Below are positions 15,459 through 22,758 of a stretch of 25,111 nucleotides of DNA, piece by piece (the stretch's first letter is position 1; the number at the start of each line of letters is the position of its first letter). Position numbers and translations under genes: made by a program. Source of the DNA: JAPSGM01 sp036556985 (GTDB lineage Bacteria; Chloroflexota; Limnocylindria; QHBO01); assembly GCA_036556985.1 (NCBI GenBank), contig DATBIK010000048.1, forward strand, positions 1 through 25,111, in the 5' to 3' direction. The notes beneath the pieces were generated by a model. It searched no databases, was not told the DNA's origin, and was given only the letters and a program-made list of their open reading frames with translations.

Positions 15459-16217
15459 CTACCGGGCTGCGACCTGCAGCGTGGCGAGGACCTGTTCCAC
15501 CTCCGCGGTAAACGACGCGAACTCGTCGCGGGGAGCCTCGACGTAGACGAGCAGCTCGTGCGCGTCCGTGGCCTCGAGGACGTAGACACGCAAGAGCGCG
15601 CGCGGGCTCTCCGTGAACCACGACAGGAACGGGTTGGTGAGCGCGGCGATGCCGGGGATGAGGACGGCGCCCGCGATCCGCTCGTCGGTGCCCTCCACCT
15701 CGGGATTGCGGAGGGCCTCCGCATCGAGTGCCACCCCCTGGAGCGCCCCGAGGGTGACGGGGCGCGGAGCGGAAATCCGCAGTCTCGGCGTTTCCGCCAG
15801 CGAGTCGAGGAACGCCTCTCGCGAAGTCGCGTCCGCGCCGATGAGCATGAGGTAGTGCGTGGAGTGGCCGATGCTGTTGCGGCCGCGTACGAAGGCGAAG
15901 ATCCGATCCGTGCCGTTGCGAACCCCGCGCCAGCCGGGACCCAGCTCCAGTGACACCCAGAATGGGATGAAGCGCGGCGACGCGTAGCGACCCGGCTCGA
16001 GCTCCGTTCCGAAGCAGCATCCGACCTCGGGGAGCTGCTCTCCCTGCACCGGCGGCGTCGGGGAGGCGGTGGGAGCAGCGGAGGCCCCCGATGCAGGCGC
16101 GGACGAGGTGACGGAGGCGCCCGGTGATGCGGGCTGGCCTGTCGGCCCGCAGCCGGCCAGCAGCGCGGCGGCGCCCAGCGCGAGCGCGAGGGAACGAGGA
16201 CCGACGGCCGTTCGCAT
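15459..16217 (-). CDS. putative lipoprotein, unknown function
   Basis: A 252-residue protein with a type II signal peptide: basic start, hydrophobic run and the lipobox LLAGC with C23 as the lipidation site. A low-complexity Ala/Ser/Pro/Thr linker (about 25-57) holds the domain away from the membrane. The globular part opens with EVGCCFGTELEPGRYASPRF and continues with PGWRGVRNGTDRIFAFVRG; this GxYxSxxF-then-GW layout is one I associate with secreted proteins of Chloroflexota, but I cannot name the family. The adjacent cysteines (CC, about residues 67-68) are unusual for an exported protein. A TAGCAT box lies 12 nt before the ATG at 16217, so the leader would be very short. It is divergent from the VOC-like/DUF1684 pair and convergent with the VOC gene. 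Confidence 0.78.
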   Translation of the reverse strand: MRTAVGPRSLALALGAAALLAGCGPTGQPASPGASVTSSAPASGASAAPTASPTPPVQGEQLPEVGCCFGTELEPGRYASPRFIPFWVSLELGPGWRGVRNGTDRIFAFVRGRNSIGHSTHYLMLIGADATSREAFLDSLAETPRLRISAPRPVTLGALQGVALDAEALRNPEVEGTDERIAGAVLIPGIAALTNPFLSWFTESPRALLRVYVLEATDAHELLVYVEAPRDEFASFTAEVEQVLATLQVAAR

Positions 16218-16229
16218 CGAGATGGCGGG

Positions 16230-16235
16230 ATGCTA
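16230..16235 (-). promoter_or_regulatory. -10-like box of the lipoprotein gene
   Basis: TAGCAT on the minus strand, 12 nt before the ATG at 16217. The same hexamer serves groESL and gatC. The implied 5' leader would be only about 5 nt. No clear -35. Confidence 0.4.
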
Positions 16236-16316
16236 TCAGAGGGAGCTGCTGCGACTCGTTCTGCTCCCACATCGGGCCTCACGACGCGGTTCTCACCACT
16301 CCCCGACGCCGCGGTC

Positions 16317-16322
16317 TACACT
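16317..16322 (+). promoter_or_regulatory. -10 box before the VOC-like gene, leaderless arrangement
   Basis: TACACT lies 8 nt before the ATG at 16331. No ribosome binding site and no recognisable -35. The bases next to the start (CGGAGCCG) resemble those at pcrA (CGAGCCG). Confidence 0.45.
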
Positions 16323-16330
16323 CGGAGCCG

Positions 16331-16912
16331 ATGGCCGAGATCACCCACGTGCGCATCGCCGTTCCCGAGCAGGCGCCGCTCAACCGCCTGCTGCGCGAGG
16401 GCGGGGCACAATCGTTTCCGCAATGGCTGTATGCCGAGCCGGGTGACGAGCCGCGAATCGTGTGGTGGGGCGTGCGCGGCGCGCAGCTCCAGCTCATCGA
16501 GGTCCCGGACGATCCGGCGCGCGCCGGCCTCTTCCCGCGGCCGAACGACGACTGGACGGAAACACCACGTGGCCTCGTGCTCGCGACGCTCGACGCGGAA
16601 CGTGCCGCAGCCGACCTGGCGCCCGCCCTCGGCGACGCCTGGATCGACGCCGGGGAGGACGCGGTGCTCGGCGCCCGATGCCGGCGGCAGCCGCTCGGAC
16701 GCGGCGTGCTCGTGCTCGCCGAGCCGAGCACGGAAGGCTACGCGGCGGCCTGCCTGACGCGCTTCGGCGAGGGGCCGATCGCCCTCGCGCTCGACGGAAC
16801 GAGTCCCATCGGCACCCAGGTGACGACCAACCCGGTGGACGGCGGGCCGGGGGCCTGGGTCCGCCTCGGGCCACGAACGGCGCCGTACCTGCTCTTCCTC
16901 CCGGCCCGATGA
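16331..16912 (+). CDS. VOC-like (glyoxalase-like domain) protein, tentative
   Basis: A 193-residue cytoplasmic protein. The opening strand THVRIAVPEQAPLNRLLREGG, the later strand GAQLQLIEVPDD and the second repeat starting PRGLVLATLDAERAAADLAPALG suggest two VOC-type beta-alpha-beta modules, but the metal-binding His/Glu positions are not evident, so this is a weak fold guess rather than an assignment. It is tightly linked to the next gene: the TGA stop shares ATGA (16909-16912) with the DUF1684 start, so the two are translationally coupled and probably act together. The start at 16331 is set by the -10 box 8 nt upstream. It could instead be an uncharacterised family unrelated to VOC. Confidence 0.6.
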   Translation: MAEITHVRIAVPEQAPLNRLLREGGAQSFPQWLYAEPGDEPRIVWWGVRGAQLQLIEVPDDPARAGLFPRPNDDWTETPRGLVLATLDAERAAADLAPALGDAWIDAGEDAVLGARCRRQPLGRGVLVLAEPSTEGYAAACLTRFGEGPIALALDGTSPIGTQVTTNPVDGGPGAWVRLGPRTAPYLLFLPAR

Positions 16913-17703
16913 CCCCCGACCAGCACCGCGCCGCCGTCGAGGCCTGGCGCGCGGCTCGGGACGCGCGGCTGCGCGACCCGGACGGCTGGCTCACGCTCGT
17001 CGGGCTGCACTGGCTCGAGCCAGGAGAGAACCGCTTCGGGTCGGGGATGGACAACGACCTCGTTCTGCGCGGCGCCGACGTGCCGGAACATGCCGGCAGC
17101 CTGGTTCTCGCCGACGAGATGGTGGTCCTGCGCCGCGACGGGTACCGGGACGAGGAGCTCGCACCGGACGTCACGGGCGAGCCGACCATGCTCGACCTCG
17201 GCACGCTGCGGATGCACGTCATCCGGCGCGGGGACCGCTTCGGCCTGCGCGTTCGTGACCACGCCTCGCCGGCGCTCGCCGCGTTCCGCGGCATGAAACA
17301 CTTCCCGATCGACCCGGCCTGGCGCGTCAGCGGCCGCCTCGAGCCGGCCCCTGCGGGCACCACCCTTGAGGTGGTGGACGTCATCGGCGTCGTCACCCGG
17401 GAGCCATCGCCCGGTGCCTTCGCCTTCGAGCGCGACGGGCGGGAGTGGCGCATCCAGGCGCTGCCCGGCGGCGACAAGGGGTCGCTGTGGCTCGTCTTCG
17501 CCGATGCGACGAACGGCCGCACCACGTACGGTGGCGGTCGATTCCTCTACACCGATCCCGTGGCCGACGACGGCAACGTGGTGGCCGACTTCAACCTCGC
17601 CTACAACCCGCCGTGCGTCTTCACGCCGTATGCCACCTGTCCGCTGCCGCCGGCGCCGAACCGCCTGGCGCTGTCCATCGAGGCGGGTGAGCGAAAACCC
17701 TGA
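16909..17703 (+). CDS. DUF1684 domain-containing protein
   Basis: A 264-residue DUF1684 protein. The family signatures are nearly all present: DGWLTLVGLHWLEPGENRFGS at about 23-43, RGDRFGLRVRDHASPALAAFRGMKHFP near 105-130, FADATNGRTTYGGGRFLY around 200 and the C-terminal FNLAYNPPCVFTPYATCPLPPAPNRL, followed by IEAGE. The many conserved Gly, Asn and Cys residues suggest an enzyme, but no reaction has been established for the family to my knowledge. No signal peptide is visible, although many relatives are secreted or lipoproteins. ATG 16909 overlaps the preceding stop (ATGA). The 109-bp region after it holds a weak CGTAC/GTACG dyad (17724-17741) and nothing else convincing. Confidence 0.93.
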   Translation: MTPDQHRAAVEAWRAARDARLRDPDGWLTLVGLHWLEPGENRFGSGMDNDLVLRGADVPEHAGSLVLADEMVVLRRDGYRDEELAPDVTGEPTMLDLGTLRMHVIRRGDRFGLRVRDHASPALAAFRGMKHFPIDPAWRVSGRLEPAPAGTTLEVVDVIGVVTREPSPGAFAFERDGREWRIQALPGGDKGSLWLVFADATNGRTTYGGGRFLYTDPVADDGNVVADFNLAYNPPCVFTPYATCPLPPAPNRLALSIEAGERKP

Positions 17704-17812
17704 GCGCGCCGGTACCAGTCATTCGTACTGTTCCGCGTACGCACGAACCGATTGAGAATCGCCGTGCTGTCCGGGGGTTCAATCTCGCAGCGCACGACGG
17801 AGTACCTAGGTC

Positions 17813-18601
17813 ATGGATCGCCCCGCCGATCAGCCGCAGGACGCGGCGCCCGGCCAGCCACGCCCCGGAAACCCACTGGCGCGGATCTCGGCCATCACCG
17901 GCAACGCCCGACCAGTGCCTGACACGACGAACGGCACGACACCGCCACCGGTGGCGCCGCCGGCGCAGGCAACCTCCCCGGCGGCCGATGCGCCCGCACC
18001 TGGCGGGCAGCCCGCGCCAGCGCCAGCGCCACCCGAGTCCGGCGGGCCACAGCTCGGTCGGCTTGCGAGCGTTGATGCCGCCAGCCTGTGGTCCAGCGAC
18101 GCCGACTTCTCCCGATGGGTGGCGGACAACCTCGACGCGCTCACCGACGTCGTCGACCTGCGCCTTGCCAAGCCCGAGGTGCTCGACGGCGAGATTCCGG
18201 TGGTCCTGGCTGGCGCCGGCGGCGGCACCTCCGCCGTCGTGCTCGCACAGCGCGGCGCATCCACCGATGACGCCTTCGGCGCGCTCGTGCGCCACTTCGC
18301 CGCGAGCGCCGCGGCGCACGCGGTCTGGGTGTGCGGCGATCCCACCAGCGAGCACGCTGCCGCCGTCTCCTGGCTGAACCGCGCCGTGGACGGGCGCTTC
18401 GTCATGGTCCGGGTCGGCGCGGTCACGATCGGTGACTCCGCCACGGCGCCGACGTTCGAGCTGGCGGTGCGAACTCCGCGGGCCGACGACGCCGGCGTTC
18501 ACTCGACGCTGCCGGAAGCCCATGCGGAGCTGCACGGCGAGCGGCGAGCCGACGACTGGCTCGGGAGCATGCGCGCGGAAGTCTCCGAGGTGACGGACTA
18601 G
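17813..18601 (+). CDS. protein with a degenerate PD-(D/E)XK nuclease-like domain
   Basis: A 262-residue protein. Residues 1-80 are Pro/Ala/Gly-rich and probably disordered. Residues 81-222 resemble a family of PD-(D/E)XK nuclease-like proteins that I recall with the layout LGRLxxVDLRxxWxxEAxDFTxWLAENLxLL, ADILARD, IENQLExTDHxHLGxLLTYAA, VVWI, EHRxALDWLN, RIGDSxxAPxF. Here the matching parts are LGRLASVDAASLW (81-93), DFSRWVADNLDAL (98-110), AVWVCGDPTSEHAAAVSWLN (170-189) and TIGDSATAPTFELAVR (205-220). The catalytic segments have changed: ADIL is PVVL (129-132) and E-N-Q is L-A-Q (144-146), so nuclease activity is unlikely. The ATG at 17813 has GGAG 10 nt upstream. The stop overlaps that of the convergent antiporter gene in CTAG. 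Without a profile search this remains a motif-based reading. Confidence 0.6.
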   Translation: MDRPADQPQDAAPGQPRPGNPLARISAITGNARPVPDTTNGTTPPPVAPPAQATSPAADAPAPGGQPAPAPAPPESGGPQLGRLASVDAASLWSSDADFSRWVADNLDALTDVVDLRLAKPEVLDGEIPVVLAGAGGGTSAVVLAQRGASTDDAFGALVRHFAASAAAHAVWVCGDPTSEHAAAVSWLNRAVDGRFVMVRVGAVTIGDSATAPTFELAVRTPRADDAGVHSTLPEAHAELHGERRADDWLGSMRAEVSEVTD

Positions 18602-20184
18602 CCCTCCGCTCTCAGCTCCTCGAGATCCAGGTCGCGCTCGACGCGCCGGAGCGCCTCCTCGCCGATGACCCCGCGGTCACGGAGATCGATGACCGCCACG
18701 CGCTGCGCGTCGATCACCGCCTGGCGGATGGCGGCGTGCTCGATCCACTCCTGGTCGTGCGTCGTCTCGTGGGTCTCCGTGTCGTGGCCATGCTCGAGAT
18801 GCTCGGCCTGGTGCTCGTAGCGGGCGCGCATCTGGTCGACCAGCTCCCCGTGGCCGGGCCACTCGCCGCCGATGGAGGCGAGCCGGTCGAGCGCCGCCGC
18901 GGTCGCCGCCTCCCGCGCGTGCACTTCCTCGTGCTCTGCCGAGCCGTCATCGCCCACGCCCAGCCGCCGAATGAGGAGGGGCAGCGTCAGCCCTTGTCCC
19001 ACGAGCGTGGCCAGGATGACCGCGAAGGTGAGGAAGAGGAGGAGATCGCGGCCGGGGAACTCGGCGCCGCCCTCGACGGTGCGGGGCAGGGCCAGGACCG
19101 CCGCCAGCGAGACGACGCCGCGCATCCCGGCCCAGGCCACCACGAGCACGACGCGTGGTGAGGGCCGCGGCTCGCGCTCCCGGATCCCCGAGGACAGCCA
19201 GCGCGGCAGATAGGTGCCGGGGAAGACCCATGCCAGGCGCACGAGGATGACGGCCAGGCTGACGGCCACTCCCAGGAGCGCGAGCTCGCCGGGGGTGCGG
19301 TCCGCGCGCAGCGAGCCGATCACGGTCGGCAGCTGGAGCCCGATGAGGATGAAGACGAGCCCGTTGATGACGAAGATCGCCACCTGCCACACCCCGGCGC
19401 CGAGGATCCGCGTGTCCGAGCTCATCACGCGTGGCGCGGCTCGGCCGAGCAGCAGGCCGGCTGTCACGACCGACAGGACGCCCGAGACGTGGAGCGCCTC
19501 GGCCGGGATCCAGGCAGCGAACGGGCCGAGCAGCGAGACGAGCACCTCCACCGGCGGGTCGTTGAGCCGGCTCTCCACCCAGACCAGAACGGTTCCCACC
19601 GCGAAACCGATCGCGACGCCACCGACCGCCACGACGGCGAAGCTCGACGCCGCGTCGATGATCGAGAAGGTCCCGGTAGCCGCCGCGGCGATCGCCAGGC
19701 GCAGGGCGACGAGCGCGGTGGCGTCGTTGACGAGGCTCTCGCCCTCGAGGATGGCAACTGCACGCCGGGGCAGTCCGAGCCGCCGCGCGATCGAAGTCGC
19801 GGCCACGGCATCGGGCGGGGAGACGATCGCTCCGAGGGCGAAGGCCGCCGCCCAGCCGATCTCCGGCACCAGCGCGTGCACGACCAGTCCAACCACCAGC
19901 GTGGTGGCCAGCACGAGGCCGGTCGCCAGGAGGCCAATGGGACGGGCATACATGCGCAGCTCGCGGGGGGACATCGTGTACGCGGCCGCGAACAGGATCG
20001 GTGGCAGGAAGAGGAGGAAGACGATTTCCGGCGGCAGCTCGACGCGCGGCAGGTTGGGGATGAAGCTGAGGGTCAGGCCGCCGATGGTCATGACGATCGG
20101 GTACGGGATCGCCACCCAGCGCGCCACGACGGTGAGGCCGGCTACCACGGCAAGCAGCAGGAGGACGATCTCGACCTCGCTCAC
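18598..20184 (-). CDS. Na+/H+ antiporter, CPA1 (NhaP/NHE) family
   Basis: A 528-residue inner-membrane monovalent cation/proton antiporter. About twelve hydrophobic segments fill residues 1-400. The transport core is visible: IVSPPDAVAATSIARRLGLP with D125 and EGESLVNDATALVALRLA with N153-D154, the CPA1 ion-binding pair, plus the later AWAGMRGVVSLAAVLALP segment. The C-terminal cytosolic region of about 115 residues is charged and includes a His/Glu/Thr-rich stretch (HQAEHLEHGHDTETHETTH, about nt 18755-18811). GTG 20184 has a TAGGCT box 6 nt upstream and no ribosome site. It handles Na+ and pH balance; ion preference (Na+ or K+) is not decidable. It is divergent from the aminotransferase gene with only 38 bp between start codons. 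Confidence 0.95.
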   Translation of the reverse strand: MSEVEIVLLLLAVVAGLTVVARWVAIPYPIVMTIGGLTLSFIPNLPRVELPPEIVFLLFLPPILFAAAYTMSPRELRMYARPIGLLATGLVLATTLVVGLVVHALVPEIGWAAAFALGAIVSPPDAVAATSIARRLGLPRRAVAILEGESLVNDATALVALRLAIAAAATGTFSIIDAASSFAVVAVGGVAIGFAVGTVLVWVESRLNDPPVEVLVSLLGPFAAWIPAEALHVSGVLSVVTAGLLLGRAAPRVMSSDTRILGAGVWQVAIFVINGLVFILIGLQLPTVIGSLRADRTPGELALLGVAVSLAVILVRLAWVFPGTYLPRWLSSGIREREPRPSPRVVLVVAWAGMRGVVSLAAVLALPRTVEGGAEFPGRDLLLFLTFAVILATLVGQGLTLPLLIRRLGVGDDGSAEHEEVHAREAATAAALDRLASIGGEWPGHGELVDQMRARYEHQAEHLEHGHDTETHETTHDQEWIEHAAIRQAVIDAQRVAVIDLRDRGVIGEEALRRVERDLDLEELRAEG

Positions 20185-20190
20185 CGCGCA

Positions 20191-20196
20191 AGCCTA
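20191..20196 (-). promoter_or_regulatory. -10 box of the antiporter gene, leaderless arrangement
   Basis: TAGGCT on the minus strand, 6 nt before the GTG at 20184. It is 11 bp from the oppositely oriented TAGACT box of the neighbouring aminotransferase gene. No -35 is visible. Confidence 0.5.
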
Positions 20197-20207
20197 GCGG
20201 CTGGGTC

Positions 20208-20213
20208 TAGACT
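20208..20213 (+). promoter_or_regulatory. -10 box of the aminotransferase gene, leaderless arrangement
   Basis: TAGACT, 9 nt before the ATG at 20223, with no Shine-Dalgarno. Together with the opposite box it forms AGCCTA-N11-TAGACT, an imperfect inverted repeat. Confidence 0.5.
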
Positions 20214-20222
20214 GTCTGCGCC

Positions 20223-21452
20223 ATGAGCATCGAGCCCGCCGCCGTCCCACGCCCGGACGTCGGCCCTGCCGGTGAAACCGCTTCCGCGGACCGATTCCTG
20301 TCGTCCACGATCCGCGAGATGCCGCCATCGGGCATCCGCCGCTTCTTCGACATGCTGGCCGAGATGAAGGACGTCATCAGCCTCACCATCGGCGAGCCGG
20401 ACTTCACCACACCCGAGCCGATCACCCGTGCCGCGATCGCCAGCCTGGAGGCAGGGGAGACGCATTACACCGCCAACGGCGGGATCATCGAGCTGCGCGA
20501 GCTCATCGCCGCCGATCTCGAGGCGCGACACGGCGTGCGCTACGACCCGCGCACCGAGCTGATCATCACGGTGGGCGCTTCCGAGGGCCTGGACGCCACG
20601 CTCCGTGCGGTGGTGAACCCGGGCGACGAGGTCATCCACCACGAGCCGTGCTTCGTGGCCTACGGGCCGTGCATCACGCTCGCCGGCGGGCTGCCGGTCG
20701 CCATCCCCACCACCGATCGCACCGATTTCCGGATCAGCGCCGAGATGGTCGAGGCCGCCGTCACGCCGCGGACGCGCGCCATCTTCCTCGGCTACCCGAA
20801 CAACCCGACCGGGGCCGTGCTGGCGCGCGACGAGCTGGCGGCCATCGGCGCGGTGGCGCAGCGCCACGACCTCCTCGTGATCAGCGACGAGATCTACGAG
20901 CAGCTCGTGTACGGCGAGCATCGGCACACGGCCTTCCCGTCGCTGCCCGGGATGCGGGAGCGCAGCGTGCTCATCGGTGGGTTCAGCAAGAGCTACGCGA
21001 TGACCGGCTGGCGCATCGGCTACGTCGCCGCCCCGGCGGCGCTCATGGCAGGGATCGCGAAGGTGCACCAGTACGGGATCATGTGCGCCCCGACCGCCGC
21101 CCAGTTCGCCGCCATGGAGGCGGTTCGCTCGGGTGCCCCGTACGTGGCCGAGATGCGGGCCGAGTACGACCGCCGCCGCCGCCTGATGACCTCGCGGCTC
21201 AACCGGATGGGCCTGCTCTGCTTCGAGCCGGAGGGCGCGTTCTACTGCTTCCCGAACATCACCGCCACGGGGCTCGACGACGAGGCCTTCGCGCAGGAGC
21301 TGCTCCGCGAGGAGAAGGTGGCGGTCGTGCCGGGCAGCGCCTTCGGGCCGTCCGGCGGCGGGCATGTGCGGATGTGCTACGCCACGGCCTACGAGGACAT
21401 CGTCGAGGCCATGGACCGCATGGAGCGCTTCGTGGAGCGACGCACCGCGTGA
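20223..21452 (+). CDS. PLP-dependent class I/II aminotransferase
   Basis: A 409-residue fold-type I aminotransferase, cytoplasmic. Landmarks: SLTIGEPDF (53-61), HYTANGGIIELREL (81-94), ITVGASEGLDATLRAV, YPNNPTGAV with N194 (191-199), SDEIYEQLVY with D222 (221-230), and the Schiff-base lysine K256 in GGFSKSYAMTGWRIGYV with R264 for the phosphate. The carboxylate-binding Arg lies in the final VRMCYA region. It resembles the aspartate/aromatic (subgroup I-gamma) aminotransferases; the amino donor cannot be fixed by eye. The first 25 residues are an extension rich in Pro, Ala and Gly. ATG 20223 follows a TAGACT box by 9 nt. Its stop overlaps the methyltransferase start (GTGA). Confidence 0.95.
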   Translation: MSIEPAAVPRPDVGPAGETASADRFLSSTIREMPPSGIRRFFDMLAEMKDVISLTIGEPDFTTPEPITRAAIASLEAGETHYTANGGIIELRELIAADLEARHGVRYDPRTELIITVGASEGLDATLRAVVNPGDEVIHHEPCFVAYGPCITLAGGLPVAIPTTDRTDFRISAEMVEAAVTPRTRAIFLGYPNNPTGAVLARDELAAIGAVAQRHDLLVISDEIYEQLVYGEHRHTAFPSLPGMRERSVLIGGFSKSYAMTGWRIGYVAAPAALMAGIAKVHQYGIMCAPTAAQFAAMEAVRSGAPYVAEMRAEYDRRRRLMTSRLNRMGLLCFEPEGAFYCFPNITATGLDDEAFAQELLREEKVAVVPGSAFGPSGGGHVRMCYATAYEDIVEAMDRMERFVERRTA

Positions 21453-22234
21453 GGACGCAGCGGCAGGGAGGGGCCGCCGCGTTCAGCGAGACCGCCGACG
21501 CCTACCAGCGGACCATGGCGCTCGCCCTGGCGCCCGTCGCCGCCGAGGTCGTGCGTCGCGCGGCGCTCCAGCCGGGCGAGACGGTGATCGACGTCGGTTG
21601 CGGCACAGGCAACGCGGCGGCGCTGGCGGTGGGAGCCGGACGCCGGGTCACGGGGCTGGATGCCGCGCCGGGGATGCTCGCCATCGCGCGCGAGCGCGTG
21701 CCGGAGGCGACGTTCGTGGAGGCCGACTTCACCGCGCTGCCGCTCGAGGACGGCCATGCAGACGTCACGCTCGCGGCCCATGCGCTGCTGTTCGCCGCGG
21801 ACCGGGTGGCCGCCCTCCGCGAGTGGCTGCGGGTCACCCGCGCCGGCGGGCGGATCTCGATCTCGGTGCCGGGCCCGGGCGACGTCGTGCCCAGCACGGT
21901 GCTCGGCGACGTGTACGACGCATACGGCATCGAGTGGGGCGACGACTATCCGACCCCCGAGGATGTGGCCGCCTGGGCGACGGAGGCCGGCTGGACCGAT
22001 GTCGAGCTCGCGAACGACCCGGGCATGGGCATCCCCCTCGCTGATGATGAGGCGTTTCGCACCTGGCTGCGCGTGGGGGCCCGGAACCGGCTCACCGGGA
22101 CCTGGGAGCCGGAGCGACGGGAGGCATTCGCCCGGGACCTCATGGCGGCCGCGCCGCGGGACGAGAACGGGGGATATCGGCTTCCGTTCGGCGCGATCTA
22201 CCTCACCGGAGTGCGGGGGACGACGGGCACCTGA
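21449..22234 (+). CDS. class I SAM-dependent methyltransferase
   Basis: A 261-residue Rossmann-type methyltransferase. Motif I is TVIDVGCGTGNAAALAV (about 45-61), followed by the acidic residue after strand 2 in VTGLDAAPGMLAIARERVP, motif II with FVEADFTALPLEDGHADVTLAAHALLF and the post-strand-4 segment LREWLRVTRAGGRISISVPG. This is the Methyltransf_11/25 layout typical of small-molecule or quinone methyltransferases; the substrate is unknown. The GTG start at 21449 overlaps the aminotransferase stop by 4 nt, so the two are coupled and may work on one metabolite. No dedicated ribosome site is seen. The frame is open far upstream through the aminotransferase gene, but that part is Arg-rich shadow sequence. 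Confidence 0.92.
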   Translation: MRTQRQGGAAAFSETADAYQRTMALALAPVAAEVVRRAALQPGETVIDVGCGTGNAAALAVGAGRRVTGLDAAPGMLAIARERVPEATFVEADFTALPLEDGHADVTLAAHALLFAADRVAALREWLRVTRAGGRISISVPGPGDVVPSTVLGDVYDAYGIEWGDDYPTPEDVAAWATEAGWTDVELANDPGMGIPLADDEAFRTWLRVGARNRLTGTWEPERREAFARDLMAAAPRDENGGYRLPFGAIYLTGVRGTTGT

Positions 22235-22255
22235 GCCGGCGGGCCGGCATCACGA

Positions 22256-22278
22256 TTCGTGCGGCACGGCTGCACGAA
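22256..22278 (+). terminator. hairpin after the methyltransferase gene
   Basis: TTCGTGC and GCACGAA form a 7-bp stem with a 9-nt loop, 21 nt after the methyltransferase stop, followed by a second copy of GCACGAAC. There is no U-tract. It separates convergent genes and may act as a terminator. Confidence 0.45.
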
Positions 22279-22331
22279 CGCACGAACGCCCGTGGTGCGG
22301 CGGGGTGCTCCTGGCCGGGCCGGCGGCGTAT

Positions 22332-22751
22332 CTACCCGGCGTGCTCCATGCACGCGTGCGCCAGAGGCAGGAGCGCGTCGAGCGCCCGTTCGTCGGCCCC
22401 GGTCGTATCGGCGGTGAGCTCGATCTTCGGCTGCTCGGCGATGAGCCGCCAGATCCCGCGCACCTCGCCGGAGTCCTCGTCGATCTGGGCATCGGTCTGG
22501 AGCCGGATGCCCTTCACCGATGCCCAACGGTACACCTCGCCACGAAGCAGCCATGCACCTTCCGGGTCCGACCCCGCCGGCCCGTAGTGGTACTCGATGA
22601 GCCCCACGTCGGTGGCGACCAGGATGCGCAGGCGCCCCGTCTCCGGGTTGATCGTGACGTGCGACGCGTACTCGGCGGCGTGGAGGTCGCCGAGCTGCCG
22701 CTGCAGGAGACCCCGGGCGCGGCCCAGGTTGTCCCACTCGCCGATCTTCAT
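22332..22751 (-). CDS. small cytoplasmic protein, unknown function
   Basis: A 139-residue soluble protein that I do not recognise. The first helix is MKIGEWDNLGRARGLLQRQLGDLHAAEYA; then come several strands (SHVTINPETGRLRILVATDVGLIEYHY, WLLRGEVYRWASVKGIRLQTDAQ, RGIWRLIAEQPKIELTADT) and a final helix with ALDALLPLAHACMEHAG. The mostly-beta middle with one terminal helix recalls PH-like folds, but this is only an impression. No membrane segment or signal. It lies 23 nt after the GGDEF-EAL gene on the same strand, so read-through is likely, yet a TAGGCT box 7 nt before the ATG suggests its own promoter as well. Confidence 0.75.
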   Translation of the reverse strand: MKIGEWDNLGRARGLLQRQLGDLHAAEYASHVTINPETGRLRILVATDVGLIEYHYGPAGSDPEGAWLLRGEVYRWASVKGIRLQTDAQIDEDSGEVRGIWRLIAEQPKIELTADTTGADERALDALLPLAHACMEHAG

Positions 22752-22758
22752 CGGCCCA

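Noticed and set aside
17771..17790. tRNA T-loop-like sequence GGGTTCAATCTC upstream of the nuclease-like gene
   Set aside because: No matching T-stem, anticodon arm or acceptor stem could be formed around it.
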